Part shown: positions 7,419-15,029 of the stretch, piece after piece | How positions within the stretch are numbered: position 1 is the first letter of the stretch | How the letters are laid out: each line of letters opens with the position of its first letter | Source of the DNA: Clostridiales bacterium | GTDB taxonomy: Bacteria > Bacillota > Clostridia > Christensenellales > Pumilibacteraceae | Assembly (NCBI GenBank): GCA_003533505.1 | Contig: DQGD01000003.1 | Span: 34,252-98,251 of the forward strand | DNA: 64,000 nt | Direction: 5' to 3' | Made by a program: the position numbers and the translations under genes | The notes under the pieces: model-generated | What the model was told of the DNA's origin: nothing | Seen by the model: the letters and a program-made list of their open reading frames with translations, nothing else | The model's database searches: none

Positions 7419-9305
7419 CTATTTGCTCAACACCTCGGTGAGCGCGCTCACAAACTCCTCGGGCTTGTCGATTTCCATTCCCTCGGTAACGAGCGCCTCG
7501 GCGTACAGCAGCTTTGCGTAAAGCTTAAGCTGTTCCTTGTCGGTGGACAAAAGCTCTTTCAGCTTGCCGAAAAGTTTGTGTTCGGGGTTGATTTCCAGCA
7601 CTTTTTCGGCGACGACGGGCACGGGCGAGGAGTTTTTCATGCTGCGGAACACCTTTTCCATCTCGAGCGAAACTTCGCCGTCGGCGGTAAGGCACACGGC
7701 GTTGTTCTTCAAGCGCGCGGACAGCCTTACGTCCTTGACTTCGCCGCCCAGAGCCTCCTTGATAAAATCGGTAAGCTCCTTGTTCTCCTCGGACTTAGCC
7801 TTGATTTCCTCTTTCTCGGCGTCGGTCTCGAGCCCCAAATCCTTGGCGCCCACCGAACGGAATTCCTTTTCGTCATAAGCCGCGAGCGTCTTGACTACAA
7901 ACTCGTCGACGCGGTCGGGCATGTACAGAATCTCATAGCCCTTGTCTTTTAACAACTCGGTTTGTGGCAGCTTGTCGATTTTGTCCACGCTGTCGCCGCA
8001 AGCATAGTAAATATACTTCTGGTCGGCTTTCATTCTGCCGACGTACTCCTTGAGCGTCGTAAGTTTATTCTCGGTGGACGAATGGAACTCGATAAGGTCT
8101 TTAAGCTCCTCTTTCTTCACTCCGAAGTTGTTGTAAACGCCGAACTTGATACTCACGCCGAACTCGCCGAACAGCTTGTCGTAGGTTTCGCGGTCGGATT
8201 CGATGAGCTTTTTGAGCTCGCCCACAACCTTCTTTTCGAGGCTGCCGGCAATAATCCTGAGCTGACGGTCGTGTTGCAGCATTTCACGCGAAATATTAAG
8301 CGACAGGTCGCCGCTGTCCACCACGCCCTTGATAAAGCCGAGGTAATCGGGCAGAAGCTCCTCGCACTTGTCCATGATAAGCACGCCGTTCGAGTACAGC
8401 TGCAAGCCCTTTTTGTAGTCTTTCTGATAGTAATCGTAAGGCGTGTTCATCGGCACGAACAGCATCGCCGTGTAGTTGACGTTGCCCTCGATACTGAAAT
8501 GAAAAACCTTCATCGGGTCGGTGAAGTCGTGGAACTTCGTCTTATAAAACTCGTTGTACTGTTCCGCCGTGATGTCGGTTTTCTTCTGCTTCCACAGCGG
8601 CACCATGCTGTTGACGGTTTCGAGCTCGGTATACGTTTCGTACTCGTCCTTGTCGCCGTCCTTTTTGTCTGGGTTGTCCTTGACGCGCGACTTGGTAGCC
8701 ATAATCATTATCGGATAGCGGATATAGTCCGAGTACTTTTTGATAAGGTTGCGCAGCGTGTACTCCTGCAAAAACTCGTCGTAATCGCAGTCGTCATCCT
8801 TGTCGCGCAGGTACAGCTTAATCGTCGTGCCGCAGTGCTCCTTTTCGGCGGTTTCGATATTATAGCCCTCCGCGCCCTCGCTCGTCCAGCGATAAGCCTG
8901 CTCCTGCCCGTAGGCAAGCGAAGTGACTTCTATCTTCTTCGCCACCATGAAAGCCGAGTAAAAGCCCACGCCGAACTGTCCTATAAGGTCGGTCTTGTCG
9001 TCCTTTTCCTTCTTAAACGCCAGCGTACCCGACTCCGCTATCGTGCCAAGGTTTTTCTCCAACTCCTCGCGCGTCATGCCCACGCCGTTATCGGCGACGG
9101 TAAGCGTGCGCGCCGCCTTGTCCGCAACAACCTCTATCTTAAAATTCCCGTCCACCTTGTCGTCGGTGAGCGAAATGTAATGCAGCTTGTCGATTGCGTC
9201 GCTGGCATTTGATATAAGCTCGCGGAGAAATATCTCCTTGTTCGTGTAAATCGAGTTAATCATAAGGTCGAGTATTCTCTTCGATTCCGTCTTAAATTGT
9301 TTCAT
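7419..9305 (-). CDS. htpG: Molecular chaperone HtpG (Hsp90 family)
   Basis: 628 residues, full length for bacterial Hsp90. The N-terminal GHKL ATPase domain shows FLRELISNASDAIDKL, DNGVGM and GQFGVGFYSAFMVA. The middle domain has GVVDSGDLSLNISREMLQ with the catalytic Arg. The C-terminal dimerisation domain follows to 628. It acts in the cytoplasm as an ATP-dependent dimeric chaperone. GGGAGG lies seven bases before the ATG. It is monocistronic, with a consensus promoter and a CIRCE operator just upstream, so HrcA control is expected, unlike B. subtilis htpG. Confidence 0.97.
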   Translation of the reverse strand: MKQFKTESKRILDLMINSIYTNKEIFLRELISNASDAIDKLHYISLTDDKVDGNFKIEVVADKAARTLTVADNGVGMTREELEKNLGTIAESGTLAFKKEKDDKTDLIGQFGVGFYSAFMVAKKIEVTSLAYGQEQAYRWTSEGAEGYNIETAEKEHCGTTIKLYLRDKDDDCDYDEFLQEYTLRNLIKKYSDYIRYPIMIMATKSRVKDNPDKKDGDKDEYETYTELETVNSMVPLWKQKKTDITAEQYNEFYKTKFHDFTDPMKVFHFSIEGNVNYTAMLFVPMNTPYDYYQKDYKKGLQLYSNGVLIMDKCEELLPDYLGFIKGVVDSGDLSLNISREMLQHDRQLRIIAGSLEKKVVGELKKLIESDRETYDKLFGEFGVSIKFGVYNNFGVKKEELKDLIEFHSSTENKLTTLKEYVGRMKADQKYIYYACGDSVDKIDKLPQTELLKDKGYEILYMPDRVDEFVVKTLAAYDEKEFRSVGAKDLGLETDAEKEEIKAKSEENKELTDFIKEALGGEVKDVRLSARLKNNAVCLTADGEVSLEMEKVFRSMKNSSPVPVVAEKVLEINPEHKLFGKLKELLSTDKEQLKLYAKLLYAEALVTEGMEIDKPEEFVSALTEVLSK

Positions 9306-9364
9306 TTTTTTGCCTCCCGTATTGCGCGAGGGTCGCGCTCTTTGGCAATCGCCCTCGTCGATTA

Positions 9365-9391
9365 TTAGCAGTCGTTTCTCTTGATTGCTAA
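9365..9391 (-). promoter_or_regulatory. CIRCE operator (HrcA binding site) of htpG
   Basis: On the minus strand TTAGCAATC, nine bases, GACTGCTAA. The consensus is TTAGCACTC-N9-GAGTGCTAA; each arm differs at one position and the spacing is exact. It lies three bases downstream of the -10 box, over the expected transcription start. Confidence 0.9.
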
Positions 9392-9394
9392 ATT

Positions 9395-9423
9395 ATTATA
9401 GACCTATTTTGAGGTTTTGTCAA
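9395..9423 (-). promoter_or_regulatory. htpG promoter, perfect consensus
   Basis: TTGACA (9423-9418), a 17-bp spacer and TATAAT (9400-9395) on the minus strand. A perfect vegetative promoter that needs a repressor, consistent with the adjacent CIRCE element. Confidence 0.9.
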
Positions 9424-9440
9424 GACTTTACGAAAAAAAA

Positions 9441-9483
9441 TATAAAAAGACCGCCTCGGGGGGACTGCCCGAAACGGTCTTTG
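9441..9483 (-). terminator. Terminator of the beta-galactosidase gene
   Basis: On the minus strand AAAGACCG...TCGGG pairs with CCCGA...CGGTCTTT and is followed by TTTTTAT. Confidence 0.85.
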
Positions 9484-9520
9484 GCGTTTGGTATAAGGCT
9501 CACAGCCTATTGCCGCGCGG

Positions 9521-12385
9521 TTACTTTACGAGAAGCGTGATAAAGCCTTTGCCTTTTTTCGGTGCCTGCCACTTCTCTTTAAGCCACGGACCGCAGGAGT
9601 TGGAGCCGATGCCGGACATAAAGAAGTCGAGCGACAGGTGCGTGGCTGTCTTTTCGGGCAGCTGCCAATCGTGAGCGGTGTGCGTGAGCGTGGCGGCGGA
9701 GTACGGGAGCGCGGAGAACGAGAAGTCGCCCTCGGCTCTCAGCGTGGACTTGCCGTCGGTGATTTCCATAAGCTCGGTGCCGTAGTGGCTGCCGTTTTCC
9801 TGCGGCTTGACGTAGCGGACGAACATGTTGTCGACGCTGTCCTCGTACACGTCCTTTATGCAGGAATAGCGGCGATCGATATACGCCTCGTTGGAGCCGT
9901 AGCCATAGTAGCGCACCTTGTCGAAGCTCTTGTCGAGCTCGGCGCACAGCCCCACTCTCGGCGGAAAAGTCGTCCAGCCTGCAAACTCGTACTCGATAGA
10001 AGCGCTGACGCCCTCATCGAAGAATTCGTAAGTGAGTGTGTACGCCGCTACGGGCTCTAGCTTGACGGGCGCGATTTTACCCGTAAAGCGCACGCAATTG
10101 CCTACGGCGACTACTTCCCTTACCTCGGAGAAAATCTCATAGTAGCGGCATTTTTCCCAATCCCTGCGCACGTTTCTGTCGTTGTCGGTGGGGGCGCGCC
10201 ACAGGTTAAGCGCGAGCGGCGTTTTCAGGAGCTCGCCGTTTTTGCCCTTTATCGACGTAATCGCCGCGTTCGCCTTGTCGACGACGTACTCGGCGGACGG
10301 CGTGACGACGCCAATATACCTGCCGTTTTCGGTTATGCTCACCGATTTATACTGCTTGTCGGTGTAATCGTGAACGCTCTCGTTCGTCCAGCCTGCGCGG
10401 CCGAGCTCGTGACCCTTTTCGAGTAATCCCACGGGCTTGTCGAGCGTGAGCGAAGCGATGACGACGTGCGCCGCTGCCGCAGGATATACAGCCTGTTCGC
10501 CGGGCGCGAGGCTGACCGCGTGCTTTTCGACGGACAGTACTTTTCCCATATCCTTGCGCGTGACGGTGAGTGTGCCGACGATTGCCGCAAAGAAGTTACG
10601 CGACTTGACGGTAACGCCGTCCTTGCCGAGCACGAACTCTACGGGCTCGTAAGCTTTTTTCATTTCCATCGACTTCTGCGTGAGCTTGCGGTCGGCGGAG
10701 ATTATGCCGTCCATGCAGAAGTTGCCGTCGTGCAGCGTTTCGCCGAAATCGCCGCCGTAGCGCTGACCCACGCCGCCGTAAAGTACGCCGTGGTCCGCCC
10801 ACTCCCACACGAAGCCGCCCATAAGACGGTCGGAGGTGCGGATAATATCCCAATACTCCTTGAAGTCGCCGGGGCCGTTGCCCATCGAATGGCAGTACTC
10901 GCACAGCACCAGCGGACGGGTTTCTTTCGCGTCGTCGAGGTAGCCGTGAATGAGCCAATCGGGCTCCGGGTACATGCGGCTCACCATATCAACGGGCTCG
11001 GAGTAATAGTAATCCTCGCCGTGTTTTTTGCGGTTGACGTGGAAAAGGCTCTCGTAGTGCACGGGGCGGTCGTCGTTTGCCTTAATCCAGCGGAGCGCGT
11101 CGGCGAAGTTGTCGCCGTAGGCGCACTCGTTGCCCATTGACCAGGCGAACACGCAAGGGCGGTTCTTGTCCCTGCCGATATTGCATTTCTGGCGGTCGAT
11201 AATCGCCTGACGGAACTGCGGGTCGTCGGCAATCTCGTCGTAGTTGGCGTTCTCGTAGCCCGTAAAGCGCGCCACGACGCCGTGCGACTCGAGGTCGCTC
11301 TCGTCCATGACGTAGAAGCCGTACTCGTCGGCAAGCTTGTAAAACTCGGGGCGGTTGGGATAGTGCGAGGTGCGGATTGCGTTGACGTTCAGCTTTTTCA
11401 TCAGCGTGAAGTCCTCGATAATGTTCTCGATAGTCACCGTCGCGCCCGTTCTCGGGTTGAAGTCGTGGCGGTTTACGCCCATCAGCTTAATCGGCTTGTC
11501 GTTGAACAGATACACGCCGTTTTGCACGCGCGTAGTGCGGATACCCACTCTCTCGCCGATATACTCTCCGTTGCATTCGATGAGCATATCGTAAAGATTA
11601 GGCTCCTCCGCGCTCCACAGCCGCGGATTCTCCACCTTGAAAGCAGCCGTTTCGCCTGCGTTTACCGTCCTTTTGTCGCCGCACAACTCCACCGTCGCAC
11701 TCGTGCCGCCGAGCAGCGCGAAAGTGACCGTGCCGTCGAGCGCGGTGGTTATCTTATAGTCGACGACGTGCCCCTCGGGGCGAGCGAGGATATATACGTC
11801 GCGGAAAATGCCCGTAAAGCGCAGCTTGTCCTGGTCCTCAAGGTACGAGCCCATGCACCACTTGAGCACCAGCACGTCCAGCTTGTTTTCGCCGTTTTTA
11901 ATAAGGTCGGTCACGTCGAACTCGGACTGACGGTGCGCAACCTGCGAAAAACCTGCGAACTCGTCGTTGACGTACAGGTAAAAGCACGAGTCGACGCCCT
12001 CGAAATTGAGGTAATAGCGTTCGCCCTTCGCCTTCTTTATCGCTACTTTGCGCTGATAATGGTAGCAGGGATTGACGTTGGGAACGTAGGGAGGGTCGTA
12101 AGGGAACGGGTAATTTACGTTGGTGTACTGAAAACGGTCGTAGCCGTAGTACTGCACGCACGACGGCACCTCGATTTCGTGGTCGGGCGCGGTCTTATAG
12201 AAGTCGTCCGGAACAGACAGGGGGCTGTCGTATTCCGCTATCGTCCACTTGCCGTCGAGGTCGATAAATCGGCTGCTCTTTTTTCTGCAACCGAACGCGT
12301 CTTTTTTATCCCCGAACGGGATATAGTAGCTGCGCGTGTCGAGTACGCCGACGACCGACGACTGCTCGTAGTACTTTTTAAGCAT
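9521..12385 (-). CDS. lacZ: Beta-galactosidase, glycoside hydrolase family 2
   Basis: 954 residues, close to the roughly 1000 of LacZ-type enzymes. Domains in order: N-terminal sugar-binding jelly roll (about 40-210, with RFTGIFRDVYIL), immunoglobulin-like domain (about 215-300), TIM barrel (about 300-600) and a C-terminal small-chain domain (about 690-950). The acid/base Glu is in WSMGNEC (about 417) and the nucleophile Glu in LCEYCHSMGNG (about 497). MGVNRHDFNP and the WEWADHG loop are also family-typical. No signal peptide, so it acts in the cytoplasm on imported beta-galactosides. AAGGAG lies eight bases before the ATG. It has its own promoter and terminator. Other GH2 specificities such as beta-glucuronidase are less likely given the LacZ-like length and motifs. 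Confidence 0.9.
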   Translation of the reverse strand: MLKKYYEQSSVVGVLDTRSYYIPFGDKKDAFGCRKKSSRFIDLDGKWTIAEYDSPLSVPDDFYKTAPDHEIEVPSCVQYYGYDRFQYTNVNYPFPYDPPYVPNVNPCYHYQRKVAIKKAKGERYYLNFEGVDSCFYLYVNDEFAGFSQVAHRQSEFDVTDLIKNGENKLDVLVLKWCMGSYLEDQDKLRFTGIFRDVYILARPEGHVVDYKITTALDGTVTFALLGGTSATVELCGDKRTVNAGETAAFKVENPRLWSAEEPNLYDMLIECNGEYIGERVGIRTTRVQNGVYLFNDKPIKLMGVNRHDFNPRTGATVTIENIIEDFTLMKKLNVNAIRTSHYPNRPEFYKLADEYGFYVMDESDLESHGVVARFTGYENANYDEIADDPQFRQAIIDRQKCNIGRDKNRPCVFAWSMGNECAYGDNFADALRWIKANDDRPVHYESLFHVNRKKHGEDYYYSEPVDMVSRMYPEPDWLIHGYLDDAKETRPLVLCEYCHSMGNGPGDFKEYWDIIRTSDRLMGGFVWEWADHGVLYGGVGQRYGGDFGETLHDGNFCMDGIISADRKLTQKSMEMKKAYEPVEFVLGKDGVTVKSRNFFAAIVGTLTVTRKDMGKVLSVEKHAVSLAPGEQAVYPAAAAHVVIASLTLDKPVGLLEKGHELGRAGWTNESVHDYTDKQYKSVSITENGRYIGVVTPSAEYVVDKANAAITSIKGKNGELLKTPLALNLWRAPTDNDRNVRRDWEKCRYYEIFSEVREVVAVGNCVRFTGKIAPVKLEPVAAYTLTYEFFDEGVSASIEYEFAGWTTFPPRVGLCAELDKSFDKVRYYGYGSNEAYIDRRYSCIKDVYEDSVDNMFVRYVKPQENGSHYGTELMEITDGKSTLRAEGDFSFSALPYSAATLTHTAHDWQLPEKTATHLSLDFFMSGIGSNSCGPWLKEKWQAPKKGKGFITLLVK

Positions 12386-12452
12386 CTTTTTTTCTCCTTA
12401 TTGCCGGTATTCGTCGCTCGGTGAAAGCATGATTTCCGGGCGACTTTATTTA

Positions 12453-12481
12453 ATTATACAACGACGGCGGCGAAAAGTAAA
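12453..12481 (-). promoter_or_regulatory. Promoter of the beta-galactosidase gene
   Basis: TTTACT (12481-12476), a 17-bp spacer and TATAAT (12458-12453) on the minus strand. No operator palindrome is obvious. Confidence 0.7.
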
Positions 12482-12488
12482 TACAAAG

Positions 12489-12522
12489 CGGCAATTTCCC
12501 CGAGGCAGAAAATTGCCGTTTT
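12489..12522. terminator. Hairpin terminator downstream of dus
   Basis: A perfect stem CGGCAATTT / AAATTGCCG. The T-run is better on the plus strand than on the minus strand, so efficiency for the dus transcript is uncertain. Confidence 0.55.
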
Positions 12523-12555
12523 ACAAGCGCAACTTTGTACAATATTTTTTGCCGT

Positions 12556-13512
12556 TCACCGCTCGTCCGACGGAAAATACAGCTTCACGAGTTCGACAAG
12601 CTCCTCGACGCTTGTCGCGGAAAACAGCTTTACGCGTATTTCCTTGCCGCCGCGAACGCCGCCGAGATATGCGCCGAGATGCTTTCGGATATTGACGAAC
12701 GTATAGCGGTCGCCGTAGTACCGATAGCTCAACTCTATGTGCCTGAGGACGAGGTCGCGGACGGGCTCGCGCACCGGTTTTCCCAAGATTTGCGCGAAAA
12801 TATACGGATTGCCTACCGCCGCTCTGCCCACCGCCGCCGCGTCCGTGCGGCTCAGCATGTCGTCCACAGTCGCCGCGTTCACGTCGCCGTTGCCGATGAG
12901 CGGAATACCGACGGCTTCCTTTACCGTGGCGATTTTATCTCTGTCCGCAAGTCCCGAATAGCCCTGCGCGCGCGTCCTGCCGTGCAGCGTAATCGCCGCC
13001 GCGCCCTCGCCTTCCATGCGCCTGCAAAACTCGACGGCGGTAAATTCGCCCTCGTCAAAACCCAGCCGCGTTTTGACGGTGACGGGCCTGCCGTTTGCCG
13101 CCCGAACGCAAGCCGCCACGATTTCTCCCGCGAGCTTGGGATTTTTCAATAGCGCGCTGCCCTCGCCGTTGCGGACGATTTTCGGCACGGGGCAGCCCAT
13201 GTTTATGTCGATAATATCGAACGGCGCGAGCAAATCGGAGGCTACGGCTTTTTCAAAAAACTCGGGCTCGTGACCGAAAAGCTGGACGCATTTTACGCCC
13301 TCGCTCGGCGCGGCGAGAAGAAGCCCCTCGCACTTTCGGGGGTTATACGCAAGCCCTTTCGCGCTGACCATTTCCGTCACGGTAAGCCCTGCTCCCGATT
13401 CCGCGCACAACTCGCGCATCGCGACGTCGGTATATCCTGCCATGGGTGCGAGCACGAGGCGATTGGGAATTACTACGCCGCCTATCCGAAACGGCTTTTC
13501 CGCGCCGTTCAC
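12556..13512 (-). CDS. dusB: tRNA-dihydrouridine synthase (DusB-like)
   Basis: 318 residues. An FMN enzyme that reduces uridine to dihydrouridine in tRNA D-loops. The TIM barrel carries APMAGYTDVAMRELC near the N-terminus, the catalytic-Cys motif NMGCPVPKIV (Cys about 103), TVKTRLGF, TLHGRTRAQGYSG, GNGDV and GRAAVGNPYIF (FMN phosphate binding). The start is GTG at 13512, which overlaps the mazG stop as GTGA, so the two are translationally coupled. Family membership is certain; the B-type assignment rests on general resemblance to the Bacillota DusB group. Confidence 0.92.
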   Translation of the reverse strand: MNGAEKPFRIGGVVIPNRLVLAPMAGYTDVAMRELCAESGAGLTVTEMVSAKGLAYNPRKCEGLLLAAPSEGVKCVQLFGHEPEFFEKAVASDLLAPFDIIDINMGCPVPKIVRNGEGSALLKNPKLAGEIVAACVRAANGRPVTVKTRLGFDEGEFTAVEFCRRMEGEGAAAITLHGRTRAQGYSGLADRDKIATVKEAVGIPLIGNGDVNAATVDDMLSRTDAAAVGRAAVGNPYIFAQILGKPVREPVRDLVLRHIELSYRYYGDRYTFVNIRKHLGAYLGGVRGGKEIRVKLFSATSVEELVELVKLYFPSDER

Positions 13513-14795
13513 TTGTCGCCGTCCTTTCCGATTTCGCCGTTTTTGTCGCGGCGTTTCATTTCGTCCATAAAGTCCTTGGCGCGTCTATTCAGCTCCGCCT
13601 CGCCGTCCGCGCCGACAGCCGTCGCCAAAAAGTCCGCGTACAACAGCAGCTCGCCTGCGTTTTCCTTGTTCACGCCGCTGTTAAGAAGCTCCGTAAGCTT
13701 TGCGGCAACCTCGTCTGCGCCCGACTTTAGCCCTGCCTTTACCGCTTTTTTGTACGCCTTTTGCGCCCGAAGCAACGCCGGGAACAAGTCGGGAATACGA
13801 TTTAATTGTTCGGTCAGGCTGTCGTAGTGCTTCTCTTTCGCCTTGGCTTTTTCCCAGAACGCAAGCGCGGCGTCGGGATCGGCAGCTTTGTTCTCGCCGA
13901 AAATGTGCGTGTGGCGCGTGACGAGCTTTGTTACCAGCTCGTTCACCACGTCGGAAAACGAAAATTCGCCCGTGCGCTCGGCGATGTCGCAGTGGAAAAC
14001 CGCCTGCAACAGCACGTCGCCGATTTCCTCGCGGAGGTTGTCGACGTCGCCGCTGTCAATCGCGTCGGCAGCCTCGTAAGCCTCCTCTATCATGTTTATG
14101 CGTATGCTCTCGTGGGTTTGCGCCTTGTCCCACGGGCAGCCGTCGTCCGCCGTCAGCCGCGCCATCACCGCCATAAGGTCGGTAAAGCCGTAGCGCGACT
14201 TCTTCATAAAGTCCGCTTCGCCCGGGATAAACAGCGCCGCGCCCTTGTACGCTTTCATTCTGTCCAGCTCGTAAAGCGCGATTTCGGCTTGCTCGCCGCC
14301 CGACGAGAAAACCGCCTTTTGCTCGTCGCCGTAAACGTCCGCAAGCGCAAGCTTCACTTCGCCGGCAATCAGCGCGTCGTCTATGCCGTACACCATGAGC
14401 GGCAGACGCGTGTCGAAGTACCTGACGGATTTGACGTCGCAAGCCGCAACCGTGGCTATTTCGCCGTGCGGCTTACGTCCGCGGTACTCGGCTACTCCCG
14501 GGATAATCGCGGCGTCGGGGTGTTTTTTCACTATCGCCGCCACCGCCGTATCGGTAAAGCCGTCGCCCAGCGCGCAGTAAACCGCGTCGCCGCTCTCTCG
14601 CTCCGCTTTTATCACTTCGCTCGCGATAAACTCGTCCAGGCTCTCATAGTCCGAGCCCGTAAAGCCCTTGCCGATTATCTCGGTCTTAACGGGTATGCGC
14701 ACGCGCGACAGCACTCTCGCCGCCGCCCGTATCGCCTTTTTGCCCCTTTCGGTAATATCGCCCTTTTCGATGCCAACGCCCACTATCGTTATCAT
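13509..14795 (-). CDS. mazG: MazG family nucleotide pyrophosphohydrolase with N-terminal tetrapyrrole-methylase-like domain
   Basis: 428 residues, arranged like B. subtilis YabN. The N-terminal part (about 1-210, starting ITIVGVGIEKGDIT, with YCALGDGFTD and AAIIPGV) is a SAM-dependent tetrapyrrole-methylase-like fold. The MazG domain follows (about 215-330) with GCPWDKAQTHESI, the metal-binding EEAYEAADAID and EEIGDVLLQ. MazG hydrolyses NTPs to NMPs and pyrophosphate and cleans aberrant nucleotides. GGGAGAA precedes the ATG. It is the first gene of a two-gene operon with dusB. The role of the methylase-like half is unknown in the family. Confidence 0.92.
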   Translation of the reverse strand: MITIVGVGIEKGDITERGKKAIRAAARVLSRVRIPVKTEIIGKGFTGSDYESLDEFIASEVIKAERESGDAVYCALGDGFTDTAVAAIVKKHPDAAIIPGVAEYRGRKPHGEIATVAACDVKSVRYFDTRLPLMVYGIDDALIAGEVKLALADVYGDEQKAVFSSGGEQAEIALYELDRMKAYKGAALFIPGEADFMKKSRYGFTDLMAVMARLTADDGCPWDKAQTHESIRINMIEEAYEAADAIDSGDVDNLREEIGDVLLQAVFHCDIAERTGEFSFSDVVNELVTKLVTRHTHIFGENKAADPDAALAFWEKAKAKEKHYDSLTEQLNRIPDLFPALLRAQKAYKKAVKAGLKSGADEVAAKLTELLNSGVNKENAGELLLYADFLATAVGADGEAELNRRAKDFMDEMKRRDKNGEIGKDGDK

Positions 14796-14825
14796 AAATC
14801 CGTTCTCCCGATTGATTTCCCCTCG

Positions 14826-14854
14826 ATTATCGCATAATTTCCGCGAAAAGTCAA
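14826..14854 (-). promoter_or_regulatory. Promoter of the mazG-dusB operon
   Basis: TTGACT (14854-14849), a 17-bp spacer and GATAAT (14831-14826) on the minus strand. Confidence 0.8.
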
Positions 14855-14858
14855 CCTT

Positions 14859-14910
14859 AACGAGGGCTCGCGCGCTTTATGTAGTCACAACGAGAGCTCG
14901 CGCGCTTTAT
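14859..14910. repeat. Two 22-bp direct repeats upstream of the mazG promoter
   Basis: aacgagggctcgcgcgct plus ttat at 14859-14880, repeated with one mismatch at 14889-14910. The period is 30 bp and the first copy begins four bases upstream of the -35 box. Confidence 0.8.
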
Positions 14911-14932
14911 ACTATCGCCTCTTTCCTATGCG

Positions 14933-14967
14933 AAAAGCCGCGCGGAGGTTTTGCGCCCCCGCGCGGC
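14933..14967 (-). terminator. Terminator of the 967-residue membrane protein gene
   Basis: A perfect 9-bp stem GCCGCGCGG / CCGCGCGGC followed by TTTTC on the minus strand. Confidence 0.85.
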
Positions 14968-15029
14968 ATCGTCGCAAGTTTTTCAGCCGCTCCTTATTAC
15001 AGCCCGTTATCACGCTCGTTCAATCGCTT

